From NCBI GenBank assembly GCA_029547025.1, contig JAKPQA010000073.1, forward strand, positions 50,085 through 114,084: DNA of 64,000 nucleotides, written 5' to 3'. The notes under the pieces were generated by a model. The model was not told where the DNA came from. It saw only the letters and a list, made by a program, of their open reading frames with translations, and searched no databases. This DNA comes from Armatimonadota bacterium (GTDB lineage: Bacteria > Armatimonadota > Zipacnadia > UBA1398 > JAKPQA01). The position numbers were made by a program, and so were the translations under genes. This document shows, in pieces, positions 26,657-35,446 of the stretch. Within the stretch, counting starts at the first letter, position 1, and every line of letters starts with the position of its first letter.

Positions 26657-27387
26657 GGCCGCACCGCCTCCGTCTCCGCGTCCAGACTGTGACGGATCAC
26701 CTCGGCCGCACGGGCCACTGGCTCCCACCGCACCACGGCGGCCGTCCGGGCCATGGCATCCCCCTCAACGTAGCACTGACCGGCCGAAAGCCGCACTTCG
26801 GTTCCGTGTATGTGCCCCGCCAGCGTGATGTCGACCGGCGCCAGCTCGGAGATGGCCAGGGCAACCTCCCGGGGGCAGTGGGTGAGTGCGACGACCACAT
26901 CGCAGAGCGGCCGCAGTGTCTCCGCCTCGGTCCGTGCAGCTTCAACCGGGTCGACGAACTCGTAGCCGCTGATGCGGGCCCAGGGCGTCCCCGCCCGCAC
27001 CATCACGTTCAGCACGCCGAAGACGCCCAACACCGTCGCGCCCGCGGGTACCAGCGCGTGCGGGGCGAACGAGCTCGCCGCGCCGGCCATCTTGGGGCGA
27101 ACGTTGGCCGCGAGCACCGGGAAGCCCGCCTGCCGCGTCTTGCTCCGCAGCCACGATGGCAGCACGTGGAACTCCCGATTGCCCAGAGCCATGGCCGCGT
27201 AGCCCAGCGCCGTCATCCGCGCCAACACGGGCTCACCCAGGGGCGAGCACGCGGCATTCCCCGCTCGGATGGCATCGCCGCCATCGAGCAAGACGGCCCC
27301 GGGCAGGCCCCGGGCCAGATCGGACAGCGCCCCGGCTCGCTCGAGGGTCAGGCAGTTGTGGAAGTCCGAGGTGAAGATAACCGTCAG
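26653..27387 (-). CDS. Calcineurin-like metallophosphoesterase, probable CTG start
   Basis: Two-metal phosphoesterase of about 244 aa, 5'-nucleotidase/YmdB-like in general layout. Metal-binding motifs run in order: TSDFHN, DGGDAIRAG, GNREFH, LTHCPRE and LAGHIHG. The fold begins at TVIFTSDFHN, so the coding start should be immediately before it. The only plausible codon there is CTG at 27387, which overlaps the kdsC stop as CTGA, the same 4-nt overlap used elsewhere in this window. The only in-frame canonical start is GTG 27483, which would add 32 residues and overlap kdsC by 100 nt. Substrate unknown. Confidence 0.78.
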   Translation of the reverse strand: MTVIFTSDFHNCLTLERAGALSDLARGLPGAVLLDGGDAIRAGNAACSPLGEPVLARMTALGYAAMALGNREFHVLPSWLRSKTRQAGFPVLAANVRPKMAGAASSFAPHALVPAGATVLGVFGVLNVMVRAGTPWARISGYEFVDPVEAARTEAETLRPLCDVVVALTHCPREVALAISELAPVDITLAGHIHGTEVRLSAGQCYVEGDAMARTAAVVRWEPVARAAEVIRHSLDAETEAVRP

Positions 27388-27977
27388 GGGGCCGATGACC
27401 GGTTCCCCCCCCTGTGGCGGCGCACGATCCCACCCCAGTGGCCCTGAGCGATCAGGATGTCGCGCAGGACCTCCCGGATGCACCCCGCGCCACCCGGCGC
27501 GCGGGTGATGTGGTGCACTGCCGCCAACACCTCAGGCACCGCATCACTCGGAGCCAGCGCCAGCCCGGCCACATCCAGCGCCGAGAGATCCTGCAGATCA
27601 TCACCGATGTACGCCGCTTCCGCGGGCGACAGGCTGACCTGGGCCAGCAGTTCCCGCAGAGCCGGCCCCTTGTCGTCACGCCCGGTGACGAGATCGGCGA
27701 TGCCAAGGTCCATACATCGCCGCCGAACCGCCGGGCCCTTCTTCGATGTGATCACCGCGCACCGGATGCCCGCACCGATGGCCTCGGCGATGGCCAACCC
27801 GTCCTTCACTGCGAAGATCCGGGCGTCGACAGATATCCCGGAGGCCTCCGTATAGGGCAGGTGCCCCTCGGTGAGCACCCCGTCCACATCCATCGCGAAC
27901 AGACGGACCGCCCGCATTCGGCGCAGGGTGCTCGGGCGCAGCCTCCCCGGCTCGGCTCTCACGATGCGCGATGCCAC
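27384..27977 (-). CDS. kdsC: 3-deoxy-D-manno-octulosonate 8-phosphate phosphatase (KdsC-like)
   Basis: HAD-superfamily phosphatase of 197 aa that makes free Kdo for lipopolysaccharide. Nucleophile and acid/base are Asp30 and Asp32 in MDVDGVLTEG; ITSKKGPAVRRR carries the Ser and Lys sites; GDDLQDLSAL is the terminal metal site. The extended 'DVDGVLT' and short cap-less size fit KdsC better than other HAD types, although NeuA-phosphatase-like relatives are close. The GTG at 27977 has AGGAGG 6-7 nt upstream; the ATG at 27917 has none. It heads an operon with a phosphoesterase and two glycosyltransferases. Confidence 0.85.
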   Translation of the reverse strand: MASRIVRAEPGRLRPSTLRRMRAVRLFAMDVDGVLTEGHLPYTEASGISVDARIFAVKDGLAIAEAIGAGIRCAVITSKKGPAVRRRCMDLGIADLVTGRDDKGPALRELLAQVSLSPAEAAYIGDDLQDLSALDVAGLALAPSDAVPEVLAAVHHITRAPGGAGCIREVLRDILIAQGHWGGIVRRHRGGNRSSAP

Positions 27978-28058
27978 GCGGTGCCTCCTCGCGGACCACA
28001 AACGACTCGGGGCCGGCGCTGCCGGCCCCGGCTCCACGCGTGCGGGTCTGCTGCCGTC

Positions 28059-28574
28059 CTAGATGAGGGCCGTGGCCGCCGCAAGAGCCTGTTCGTAGTC
28101 CGGCTCGTCGGTGACCTCTTTGACCACCTGAATGTAGCGAACGATGCCACCTTTGTCGACGACGAACACGGCCCGCGCCAGGAGCCGCAGCTCCTGGATC
28201 AGCACGCCGTACGCGGTGCCGAAGGCGACCTCCCGATGGTCGGACAGCGTCTGAACGTTCTCGACTCCCGCGGCGCCGCACCAGCGCGCCTGGGCGAAGG
28301 GTAGGTCCGTGCTGATCACGGCCACCCTGACGCCGGGGCCGAGCCGGGCGGCCTCGACATTGAAGCGGCGGGCCTCGGTGTCGCACACCGGCGTGTCCAG
28401 TGAAGGCACGGTGACCAGGATGGCCACCTTGCCCTTCAGCGAGGATAGGCTCACCTCAGACAAGTCGTTCGCCAGAAGCGCAACCTCCGGGGCCGGCTGG
28501 CCCACCGCGATCTCGGTACCCACCAGCGTCAACGGGCCGCCCTTGAAGGTGACGGCTCCGGCTCGCTCCGCCAT
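28059..28574 (-). CDS. tpx: Thiol peroxidase, atypical 2-Cys peroxiredoxin
   Basis: Thioredoxin-dependent peroxidase of 171 aa that removes organic and hydrogen peroxides. The peroxidatic Cys64 sits in SLDTPVCDTEARRFN and the resolving Cys99 in FAQARWCGAAG, the Tpx spacing of about 35. TLSDHR and AVFVVDKGG complete the fold. Length is standard. The ATG at 28574 is preceded by GAGA at short distance. The gene lies 81 nt upstream of kdsC on the same strand and may be separately transcribed from the gap behind it. Confidence 0.93.
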   Translation of the reverse strand: MAERAGAVTFKGGPLTLVGTEIAVGQPAPEVALLANDLSEVSLSSLKGKVAILVTVPSLDTPVCDTEARRFNVEAARLGPGVRVAVISTDLPFAQARWCGAAGVENVQTLSDHREVAFGTAYGVLIQELRLLARAVFVVDKGGIVRYIQVVKEVTDEPDYEQALAAATALI

Positions 28575-29017
28575 GCGTCTCACGATCCTCTCGACCAATG
28601 GGATCCGGGGCGCGCCCGAGGCGTCCGCCCTCACCAACAGCCCCGGACCGAAGCGCGGAGTTCCCCGGCCACCCGGAGGAGTGCTGCCGCCAGGTGGCTG
28701 CCCATGGTTGCCGAGGGCCATACCGGGGCCCGTCGAGAGTCGGTTCAACCAGAAGCCCGGCGCGCCAAAGACCAGTGAGTCACCGCATCTTAGGCGAGAC
28801 TGGTATGCTGGTCATATGATCTGACAAGGTCTTCTCGTCTGTACACCATCTGGCTTACCAACCGGCTCTCATTCGATGCGCAGGCCCGTTCGGGCCGTGG
28901 ACCTCCTCAGGTACATATGGCCTCGGGCCGAATGGGATGAGCCCGCGAAGCGCGAAGGGATCCACCAATCCCGTACTCGAAAGCCAAACCGCCCTGTCGG
29001 AGTCTGCGACGCCCGCC
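28575..29017. other. Intergenic region behind tpx
   Basis: About 440 nt without a convincing gene; base composition becomes visibly less GC-rich after 28780. Small inverted repeats occur (GGCCC-GTTC-GGGCC near 28884; GGGAT-CCACCA-ATCCC near 28960). Open frames here are short shadows. It should contain the tpx promoter (minus strand), which I cannot pick out with confidence. Confidence 0.4.
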
Positions 29018-29046
29018 TTGACAAAACATCTCTTTCCGTGTATAAT
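29018..29046 (+). promoter_or_regulatory. Perfect-consensus sigma-70 promoter, rightward
   Basis: TTGACA (29018-29023), a 17-nt spacer, and TATAAT (29041-29046): the exact consensus with optimal spacing. The predicted start is near 29053. No plus-strand gene follows; the transcript would run antisense to the 3' end of the glycosidase gene on the minus strand. Confidence 0.8.
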
Positions 29047-29065
29047 CGTCTTGTGGAGTGACGCG

Positions 29066-31972
29066 TCAGCCGCCCCGGTCATAGACCTCTATCTCCGTGA
29101 ACGTGGGCACGTCGGAGGCCGACCGGATGGTCAGCCGCAGCCGCAGCAACGAGCGCTGCGCGAACGTCGCCGTGTGGGCCGCACCGATCGGCCCACCGTC
29201 AGCCAACCGGATCCATCGCGTGCCGTCGAAGCCCTCGAGCACCCACGTCTGAACGCGCGGACCGAGGTCCGGCGCTTCGCGGATCCTGACGGCGTCGCAC
29301 ACGACAGCCGAGGGCCACTCGAGGGCGATCCAGGCGCCGTCGCGGTCGCCATGGGCGCTGTTCCACCGAGTGTCGGCTCGCCCGTCGCTGACCTTGGCCG
29401 CCGCATGCTCGGCCGACCAGTCCGAGGACGAGCTCGCCCGGGCACCCAGCGCCAGGTTCGGAGGTGGCGGGGCCGTGTAGCGGACCCGGACTGCCTGTGG
29501 GGGTTGGCCGGACCGGCCTTCGGGGCGGATCCAGATGGTGGCCTCGCAGGTGCCATGGCGCGGCAGGAGACCAGGGGTGAGAGATAGCTCGACGTCCGCC
29601 TGCGACGGGTACGGTCCGAGGCGGCCCCGGTCGGGGCTGGGTGCGACCCAAGCGGAGTCGGACCAGGCTCGCCACCCGACCGACGTGGGCCCCGCGTTGG
29701 CGAGGCACATCGTCGGCCGCGGCGCGGCTGGATCCACGGATCCGAGCGCAACGCGAAGCGGGTGCGCGCGCAGCCGGGGGCCCTTCAGCGGCTCGAGCCG
29801 GATGGCCCACCCGGCCCGAGTGGTGCCCGTGGGCGTCAGTGTGACGCGGGTCACCGCGCCCTCCTCGGCCCAGGTGGCATCGCCCGCGTCCGACCAGGCC
29901 CGCACCACCCGATGGGGACCGGTCACAATGGTCAGGGCATAGGGGTCGCCGTGCACAAGCTGCTCCGAACGCCCGTCGATGCGCCAGCCATCGCCATCCC
30001 GCGAGACACTTACGGCCGCCAGATCGATGCCGCCCTGGGTGATGTGCCGCGAGGTGGACAGCACCTGCGGTGCCCCGGTGTCGCGGTGGAGCGCGAACAG
30101 CCGCCCCTCGTAGGCGGCCAAGTGCACGGGCATCGTGGCCGTGTCGGACATCGTGCCGAGGTAGTCCTGTGCCCAGAAGTCGTACACGTGGTACTCCCCG
30201 GGCTCGAGATCCAGCTCGGCCAGTCGCAGGTCGCGTGACTTGGGGTCGGGCCCGTAGTTGAACACGCCCACCACGTCCCACCGGCCGAACGGCCGCTCGA
30301 CCTTCAGGTCGATCACATCGTACCGCTGCCAGTCGGGCACCTCATAGAGGTTGGCGGGCTTGATGTCGGCGTTGGGCATGCCCCGCTGCCACGCGTGGGC
30401 CACATCGGGCCGGACGCGCGTCCACACCTCGTCGGTCAGAAACTGCTGCCCCGTGAGGGTCCGGGCTTGCGTGTTGAGTCGGACGCGCTCGATCTCGGCA
30501 TCGGCCAGGTTGGCGGCCGCGTCCGGGTCGCACCACCAGGCCGTGTTGTTGAGGAAGTTCCAGCGGATGATGACATCGATGGCGTGCGGCCACTGCCCGG
30601 TGTCGCCACCGGTTCGCGAGCCGTCCACCTTCCCAATGGCCTCCAGCGGAATGCCCCAGCACCCATTGATGAAACGCGCGTTCCCCACGACGTCCCGGGC
30701 CGCATCGAGCCCCCGGCGGTACGCCTCGACCCCGGCGGATCCGTGCACCGCTCGGTAGGCATCGATCACATGGGGCTGGCCGTCGATCTTGAAGAAGTCG
30801 AACCCCCAGGTGTCACACATGCGCCGCCACCAGGGGAGGAAGGCCTGCTCCATGGCCTGCGGGTTGCCGACATCCAGTGTGTGGCCCGCATAGGGCTCGC
30901 TGCCGAAGATGATCCCGCCGAAGGTCCTGATGGAGTTCCCCTGGGCGTCGTGCAGGAACCACTCGCGATGGGAGTCGTAGACCGCCGCCGGCACCGCCGT
31001 GAAGGGTGTCGACCAGACTCCGGGGATCATCCCGCGGCCGCGGATGTAGTCCGATATGTCCCGCATGGTGGCATCGTTGACCGCGTAGTTGTCATCGAGC
31101 TGGAAGACGAGGTTGGGAGCATAGGGTCGGAGGTTCCGGGCGACCCAATCGATCTGGGGGAACAGCCTCTCGCGTGTCTGAGCCGGGCGCCCGGCCCAGC
31201 CGGGCAGGCCATACCAGGTCATCGCGACGCAGGGCGCGGTCCGGAAGAAGCTCGACTTGGACAGGGGCGCGTAGTGGGCAATCCCCAGCGTATCGCGGTA
31301 GTAGTGCTTGCGGACGGTGACACCCAGCAGGAGTTCGCCGGACCGGGCCGACGAGGTGACCTCGTAGCGGTCGGCCGGGTCTCCCAGCTCGTGGCTGAGC
31401 CGGGCCCGGCCCTCGGCCGCATCGACGGTGACGGCCACGTCGTGCCGCCGGTCGAACAGCGACCGGGCAGAGGGGATGTTGGCGGGGCCCAGGGTAGTGG
31501 TGAGCACGCCGGCATCGCCGGCCCTCTCATCGATGAGGCGCCCGATGACTGGTTCTGGCCCCATCTGCATCCGCGCCCTGGCGCGCGCGATGCTGGCTTC
31601 GTCCGGCATCGAGGCGGTGACCTCGACGCGGCCCTCGGCCCCGCGCACGCCGAACACGAGGAGCACGCCCGGCCGGTACCGCACCATGATTTCGGGTCCG
31701 GTCGGGCCGATACGCTCCTTGACCGCCGTGATCCGGGCGGCATTGCGTGTGTCGACCTCGGCCGCGCCAGCCCGGGCGACGATATACCCATCGGAGAGGA
31801 CGGTGCCGATGTCGTCGTCGGCGATGGCGAAGCGCCCGGACTGAGTGTCGAATCGCACGGAGACGGTGCCATCGGACACCTGCGCGGCGTCGGCATGGCT
31901 GGCAGTGAGCGCCCAGAGGGCGATCAGCGACGCGGTATGTACCGTGCTCAGTCGATGTCGTGGACGCAGCAT
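29066..31972 (-). CDS. Exported GH36-like alpha-galactosidase with discoidin domain
   Basis: Secreted glycosidase of 968 aa. After a signal peptide (SLIALWALTASHADA) comes an N-terminal beta-sandwich, then a (beta/alpha)8 barrel with the melibiase pattern. The likely nucleophile is Asp397 in FDFFKIDGQP and the likely acid/base Asp457 in RTGGDTGQ. LVFQLDDNY and WCDPDAAAN support this. A beta-rich region follows, and the last 140 residues form an F5/8 type C (CBM32-like) domain starting at NLALGARASSSS. The ATG at 31972 has AAAGGA 6 nt upstream. It probably acts on alpha-galactosides outside the cytoplasm; the exact specificity is inferred. Confidence 0.85.
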   Translation of the reverse strand: MLRPRHRLSTVHTASLIALWALTASHADAAQVSDGTVSVRFDTQSGRFAIADDDIGTVLSDGYIVARAGAAEVDTRNAARITAVKERIGPTGPEIMVRYRPGVLLVFGVRGAEGRVEVTASMPDEASIARARARMQMGPEPVIGRLIDERAGDAGVLTTTLGPANIPSARSLFDRRHDVAVTVDAAEGRARLSHELGDPADRYEVTSSARSGELLLGVTVRKHYYRDTLGIAHYAPLSKSSFFRTAPCVAMTWYGLPGWAGRPAQTRERLFPQIDWVARNLRPYAPNLVFQLDDNYAVNDATMRDISDYIRGRGMIPGVWSTPFTAVPAAVYDSHREWFLHDAQGNSIRTFGGIIFGSEPYAGHTLDVGNPQAMEQAFLPWWRRMCDTWGFDFFKIDGQPHVIDAYRAVHGSAGVEAYRRGLDAARDVVGNARFINGCWGIPLEAIGKVDGSRTGGDTGQWPHAIDVIIRWNFLNNTAWWCDPDAAANLADAEIERVRLNTQARTLTGQQFLTDEVWTRVRPDVAHAWQRGMPNADIKPANLYEVPDWQRYDVIDLKVERPFGRWDVVGVFNYGPDPKSRDLRLAELDLEPGEYHVYDFWAQDYLGTMSDTATMPVHLAAYEGRLFALHRDTGAPQVLSTSRHITQGGIDLAAVSVSRDGDGWRIDGRSEQLVHGDPYALTIVTGPHRVVRAWSDAGDATWAEEGAVTRVTLTPTGTTRAGWAIRLEPLKGPRLRAHPLRVALGSVDPAAPRPTMCLANAGPTSVGWRAWSDSAWVAPSPDRGRLGPYPSQADVELSLTPGLLPRHGTCEATIWIRPEGRSGQPPQAVRVRYTAPPPPNLALGARASSSSDWSAEHAAAKVSDGRADTRWNSAHGDRDGAWIALEWPSAVVCDAVRIREAPDLGPRVQTWVLEGFDGTRWIRLADGGPIGAAHTATFAQRSLLRLRLTIRSASDVPTFTEIEVYDRGG

Positions 31973-32182
31973 GGAGGTCCTTTCTCGGTGCCGGCCGCAC
32001 CGCGGCCTGGGCTTCGGCGCGAACCATCTGCCGCCCTGCGATGAAGACGTGCGGGTCCAGCGTCTGGGCCCTTCAGTACCACTCAGTTGACAGAGGGGAT
32101 CATTGCCTTCCCCATCTCAGAGGGTGACGGGCCGCGTGGCCGGTGATCCACGCGGCGCTGGCCGGTCTGGCGGGGGTGCATC

Positions 32183-34282
32183 ATGAAGTGGTACTCGCGC
32201 ACCGTAGCGTGTCTGGCCCTTACCTCTTGCCTCATGCTGTGTGCGGTCCCGTGCCGTGCCAACGGGATGTTCGTCAGCCACGAGCAGCAGGTCATCGAGC
32301 GGGCCGGCAGCTCGGGTGCGTCGGCGGCCCAGACCGGCATCATCTTGCGCGACGGCGGGCATGAGGTGCTGCTGCTCCGCACCACGTACCGTGGCCCGGC
32401 GGAGGATTTCGCCTGGGTGGTGCCGGTACCCCGGGCCCCCGACGGCGCCGATGACCTCTTCACCGCGTCGGGCCAGTTCATCGACAGGGCGCTGTCGCTC
32501 TCGAAACCGCGGCAGAGCCTTCTGACCGGCCAGCATGCAGCCCAGGCAGCTGCCGCCAAGCGCGCCGATTCCGCGCAAGCCCGCAAGGGAACGGTCGAGG
32601 TGCTGTTACGCCGGCAAGTGGGAGAGTATGACGCCAGTGTGCTGGCCGCCGGCGATGCCGGCGCACTCACGCGCTGGCTCGAGGAGAACGGGTACAGGCT
32701 CCCGTCGAACGCCACGCCGATCGTGGCCGACTACATCCGGCGGGGCTGGGTCTTCATCGCGATGCGCGTGCTCGACTGGGTCCGGGCGCAGAAGCCGGTC
32801 CTCGAGTCGGTGACGCCCATCGGCGTTCGTTTCCGGACGGAGCCATTGGTGTTCCCGCTGGCGATCTCGAGGGTGAGCGCGCCGGAGATGACGTCGGTGC
32901 TGCTGCTCGTGTACGACCGCGGGCCGGTGCGGTGCCGCGAGCTGCCGATTCGCTACGCCGAGCCTGGGACTCCGATTCGGCGTGGTGACTCGTACGAGCG
33001 GATCCGTGAGAGGTTGGTCTCCGCAGCCGAGCCAGCCCTCTTCTGTGAGGCGTTGGGCCCCGGTGTGGCTGGGCCCGACGGCAACTACCGCAGCGAGGGC
33101 GGCGCGCGCCCGACCTACGACAGGTCGAACCGGAAGCTGTGGGTGAGCCGGTTCTGGACGCGGATCGACCGAGATGACATGGTGGATCTCACCTTTGACC
33201 CGGATCGCGAGCCTCGCGAGCCGTACCGGCTGGCCATCGAGCTCGGCGCGCCGGGGACGGTGCTGGCGGGTTCGCCTGGCGGGGCGCGGTCCTCGGTTGT
33301 GGAATCGGCCCCGGCGAGGACCCGGCGGGGGCCGTCACCGGTGGCCTACGTGGCCGTGCCCCTCGCGCTCATCGCCTTGGCCGTGATCCTCCGCAGCCGG
33401 CGCGGGCTCGGCCCCATCGCCGCCCTGGCGGCGGTCGCGTCGCTGAGCCTCCCCGGTCACGTGCGTGCCGGTCCGGGCGGCGGGAGCACGCCCGAGTGGG
33501 TCATGCTGCTGGGGCAAGCGCAAGAGGCCATCGAGGACGCCGTGAAGGCGTTCGCCGCCGACACGGGGTGCTACCCAGCCTCCCTGGCAGACCTCACGCT
33601 GGGCGGGCAGGTCAGCCGAGGGGTCGACGCCAGTGGGAACCCCGTGCGTCTGATGGTCCGGCCGACACGAGCCTATCTCGCCGAGCTCCCGGTGGACGTG
33701 CTGACCGAGCGGTCGGACACGTGGCTGATGTCTGTGGCCGGCGGCGCCGTGGTGCAGTCGGGTGGCCTCGAGGGTGTGGTGAGGCGCGAGCACACCTATG
33801 GCCGGCAGGACGTGAAGTCGTGGGGCTGGAGCAACCCGGGCTTTGCGGTGGGCCGGGCGCATGTGGGATCCAGACGCGACAGGAGCCTGCCGGAGAGGAC
33901 GGATTCGGCGCCCGAGACGCGCTCGTTCTGGGCCAGCGAGGTCGTGCGGGAGGGCCGCTTCGCGGCGATCGCGTCTCCCGCGGGCGACAAGCCCTGGGGT
34001 GTGGTGGCCGTCGGGAAGGACGAGACCGCGGTCCTGCTGGGTTCGGGCATGACGACTCCGACCACCGGGCCGGACGCCCCCAAGCCGGGCTACGCGCGCG
34101 CCGTCGAGGGCTGGGGATCCGGAAGGCGGTCGGAGGGGCTCACGAGCTGGTGCGGCTCGCGCCCGCGGCGGGATCACAGAGGCCGCCCGAACTGGAACTC
34201 AGCAACGTGTCGCCCGAAGTACTGGTTCTCGGTTTCGGACGCCGGGCCATCGTCGTCCGTCTGGGGGACAGTCCGGCGTTGA
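32183..34282 (+). CDS. DUF2330 membrane protein with pseudopilin-like segment
   Basis: A signal peptide (CLALTSCLMLCAVPCRA) is followed directly by NGMFV, the typical DUF2330 start, then TTYRGPAEDFAWVVPVPRAP, the domain's most conserved part. Around residue 390 there is a transmembrane helix (VAYVAVPLALIALAVIL) and a second hydrophobic stretch. Behind it, residues about 440-480 (AIEDAVKAFAADTGCYPASL) resemble the C-terminal part of type II pseudopilins. The last about 55 residues (after 34110) are Arg/Ser/Trp-rich and look like out-of-frame translation. The true continuation is in another frame, so 34282 is probably not the natural end. The role of DUF2330 is not known. Confidence 0.72.
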   Translation: MKWYSRTVACLALTSCLMLCAVPCRANGMFVSHEQQVIERAGSSGASAAQTGIILRDGGHEVLLLRTTYRGPAEDFAWVVPVPRAPDGADDLFTASGQFIDRALSLSKPRQSLLTGQHAAQAAAAKRADSAQARKGTVEVLLRRQVGEYDASVLAAGDAGALTRWLEENGYRLPSNATPIVADYIRRGWVFIAMRVLDWVRAQKPVLESVTPIGVRFRTEPLVFPLAISRVSAPEMTSVLLLVYDRGPVRCRELPIRYAEPGTPIRRGDSYERIRERLVSAAEPALFCEALGPGVAGPDGNYRSEGGARPTYDRSNRKLWVSRFWTRIDRDDMVDLTFDPDREPREPYRLAIELGAPGTVLAGSPGGARSSVVESAPARTRRGPSPVAYVAVPLALIALAVILRSRRGLGPIAALAAVASLSLPGHVRAGPGGGSTPEWVMLLGQAQEAIEDAVKAFAADTGCYPASLADLTLGGQVSRGVDASGNPVRLMVRPTRAYLAELPVDVLTERSDTWLMSVAGGAVVQSGGLEGVVRREHTYGRQDVKSWGWSNPGFAVGRAHVGSRRDRSLPERTDSAPETRSFWASEVVREGRFAAIASPAGDKPWGVVAVGKDETAVLLGSGMTTPTTGPDAPKPGYARAVEGWGSGRRSEGLTSWCGSRPRRDHRGRPNWNSATCRPKYWFSVSDAGPSSSVWGTVRR

Positions 34283-34764
34283 CGATGGTCGAGGGCTGGC
34301 CGAAGCACTCGACGTCCGAGCTTCTGGCGGTCCCGCCGGGCATGAGGGTGACCCAGTGCATCGGCCTCGGCTACCAGAGCATGGCCGAGTCGATCGCCGT
34401 GGTCCTCGAGCCGGGCAAGGGCGTGGGTCTGGGCGAGATCTGGCGTATCGACGACCTGGCGGCCGTCGTGCAGAAGGGCGCCAGGCCATCGGCGAAGCTG
34501 CTGGCACGGTTCTACTGCGATCCAGGCCGGACGCGACTGGTGTTGCCGGCGAAGCGAGGCCAGGGGCTGGCCGCGGTCTGGGTCCTGCCCGACTCGCCAC
34601 GGGCGTCGGTACGCGCCGCCGATCTGAGCGGCCCCTCGGCTCGCTGGCTGCCGGTGACGACCCTCCCGCCCGAGGATGGCTGGGACCTGAGGGCGTATGA
34701 GCGCGCCCGGCGCTGGATCGAGCGCAACGCGGCGGACAGCGAGGTGCCCGTGCTGCCGCTGTAG
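34111..34764 (+). pseudogene. Frameshifted continuation of the DUF2330 protein
   Basis: From about 34111 a different frame encodes 217 residues of ordinary soluble protein: VLVLGFGRRAIVVRLGD, GMRVTQCIGLGYQSMAES, RTRLVLPAKRGQGLA and a late YERARRWIERN. It has no start codon with a ribosome-binding site and its upstream part is a shadow of the DUF2330 gene. The simplest reading is one gene of 32183-34764 with a single-base indel in the G-rich stretch near 34107-34125 (GAGGGCTGGGGATCC). That may be a sequencing error, a true mutation or, less likely, programmed frameshifting. Confidence 0.7.
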
Positions 34765-34849
34765 GGAGTGGGGAGGGGCTCGGAGCGCGGAGCCGAGGCA
34801 CGGGGCGTTCCTTGACCCCCGCGACAGGGGCCTGCTACCCTCAGCCGCA

Positions 34850-35446
34850 GTGGGTCGTCTGGGGGCGGTGGCTCTGGCTCATGCGTGGCGCGCGTGGCTC
34901 GCTTTCTGCCTGGCGGCGGGGTTGCTTGCCGCCGGCGGTTGCTCGCGCTCGGGCAAGCGCCTCAGTTCAGGTCCGGAGCGGCCGGCTGCCGCCGGGGCGA
35001 CACAAGACCGTGCTACGGCCACCAGCTCCGAGGCGGTGGGAGCTGTCGAGCGCGCCCAGGAGGTTCGCCCGGCCGACTGGGAGGGCGACTGGGAGAGCAA
35101 GGAGTTCCCCGGGCTCACCCTGACAGTGACTGGCGCATCGGTTGAGGGCGTCTACGCCGGCGGACAGGGCCACATCCAGGGCGAGATCCGCGGCAGTGGC
35201 ATTGACTTCCAGTACTGGCGCGGCGCGACCGAGTTCCTGGGGGCCGCGCTCGACCAGCGCGGCCTCGGCAGCGGGGCGCTCAGTACCTCCGGTCTTTCGG
35301 TGAAGGGCACGTACACGTCCGACACCGCCGTCGAGGGCAAGTGGTCCATGAAGCGTCCCGGGCAGCCGGATGAGGCGCCGGAAGCTGCACCCTCCAAAGG
35401 AGAGACCCCTAGCGATGGTGAGAACCGACGGCCGCCAGCCCGCTGA
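34850..35446 (+). CDS. Putative lipoprotein
   Basis: 198 aa with a lipoprotein-like N-terminus ([17 protein letters not shown], Cys31 by the proposed start), a Ser/Ala-rich linker and a compact, Gly-rich beta domain ([37 protein letters not shown]). The lipobox has Ala at -3, so lipidation is probable but not certain. The start is unclear: GTG 34850 is given and GTG 34868 is equally possible; neither has a clear ribosome-binding site. Its end overlaps RNase PH by 32 nt, so the two are cotranscribed. Family not recognised. Confidence 0.6.
   Translation: MGRLGAVALAHAWRAWLAFCLAAGLLAAGGCSRSGKRLSSGPERPAAAGATQDRATATSSEAVGAVERAQEVRPADWEGDWESKEFPGLTLTVTGASVEGVYAGGQGHIQGEIRGSGIDFQYWRGATEFLGAALDQRGLGSGALSTSGLSVKGTYTSDTAVEGKWSMKRPGQPDEAPEAAPSKGETPSDGENRRPPAR

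Noticed and set aside
28937..29587. Plus-strand open frame behind the perfect promoter
   Set aside because: It is the complement of the glycosidase gene, starts before the promoter, is Arg/Gly/Pro-rich and has no start with a ribosome-binding site after 29053.
32087..32092. TTGACA as a promoter for the DUF2330 gene
   Set aside because: No -10-like hexamer is found 16-18 nt downstream.
33496..34110. Upstream half of the second frame in the DUF2330 gene
   Set aside because: Composition is that of a shadow (Gly/Arg/Ala repeats); only the part after 34111 looks like protein.
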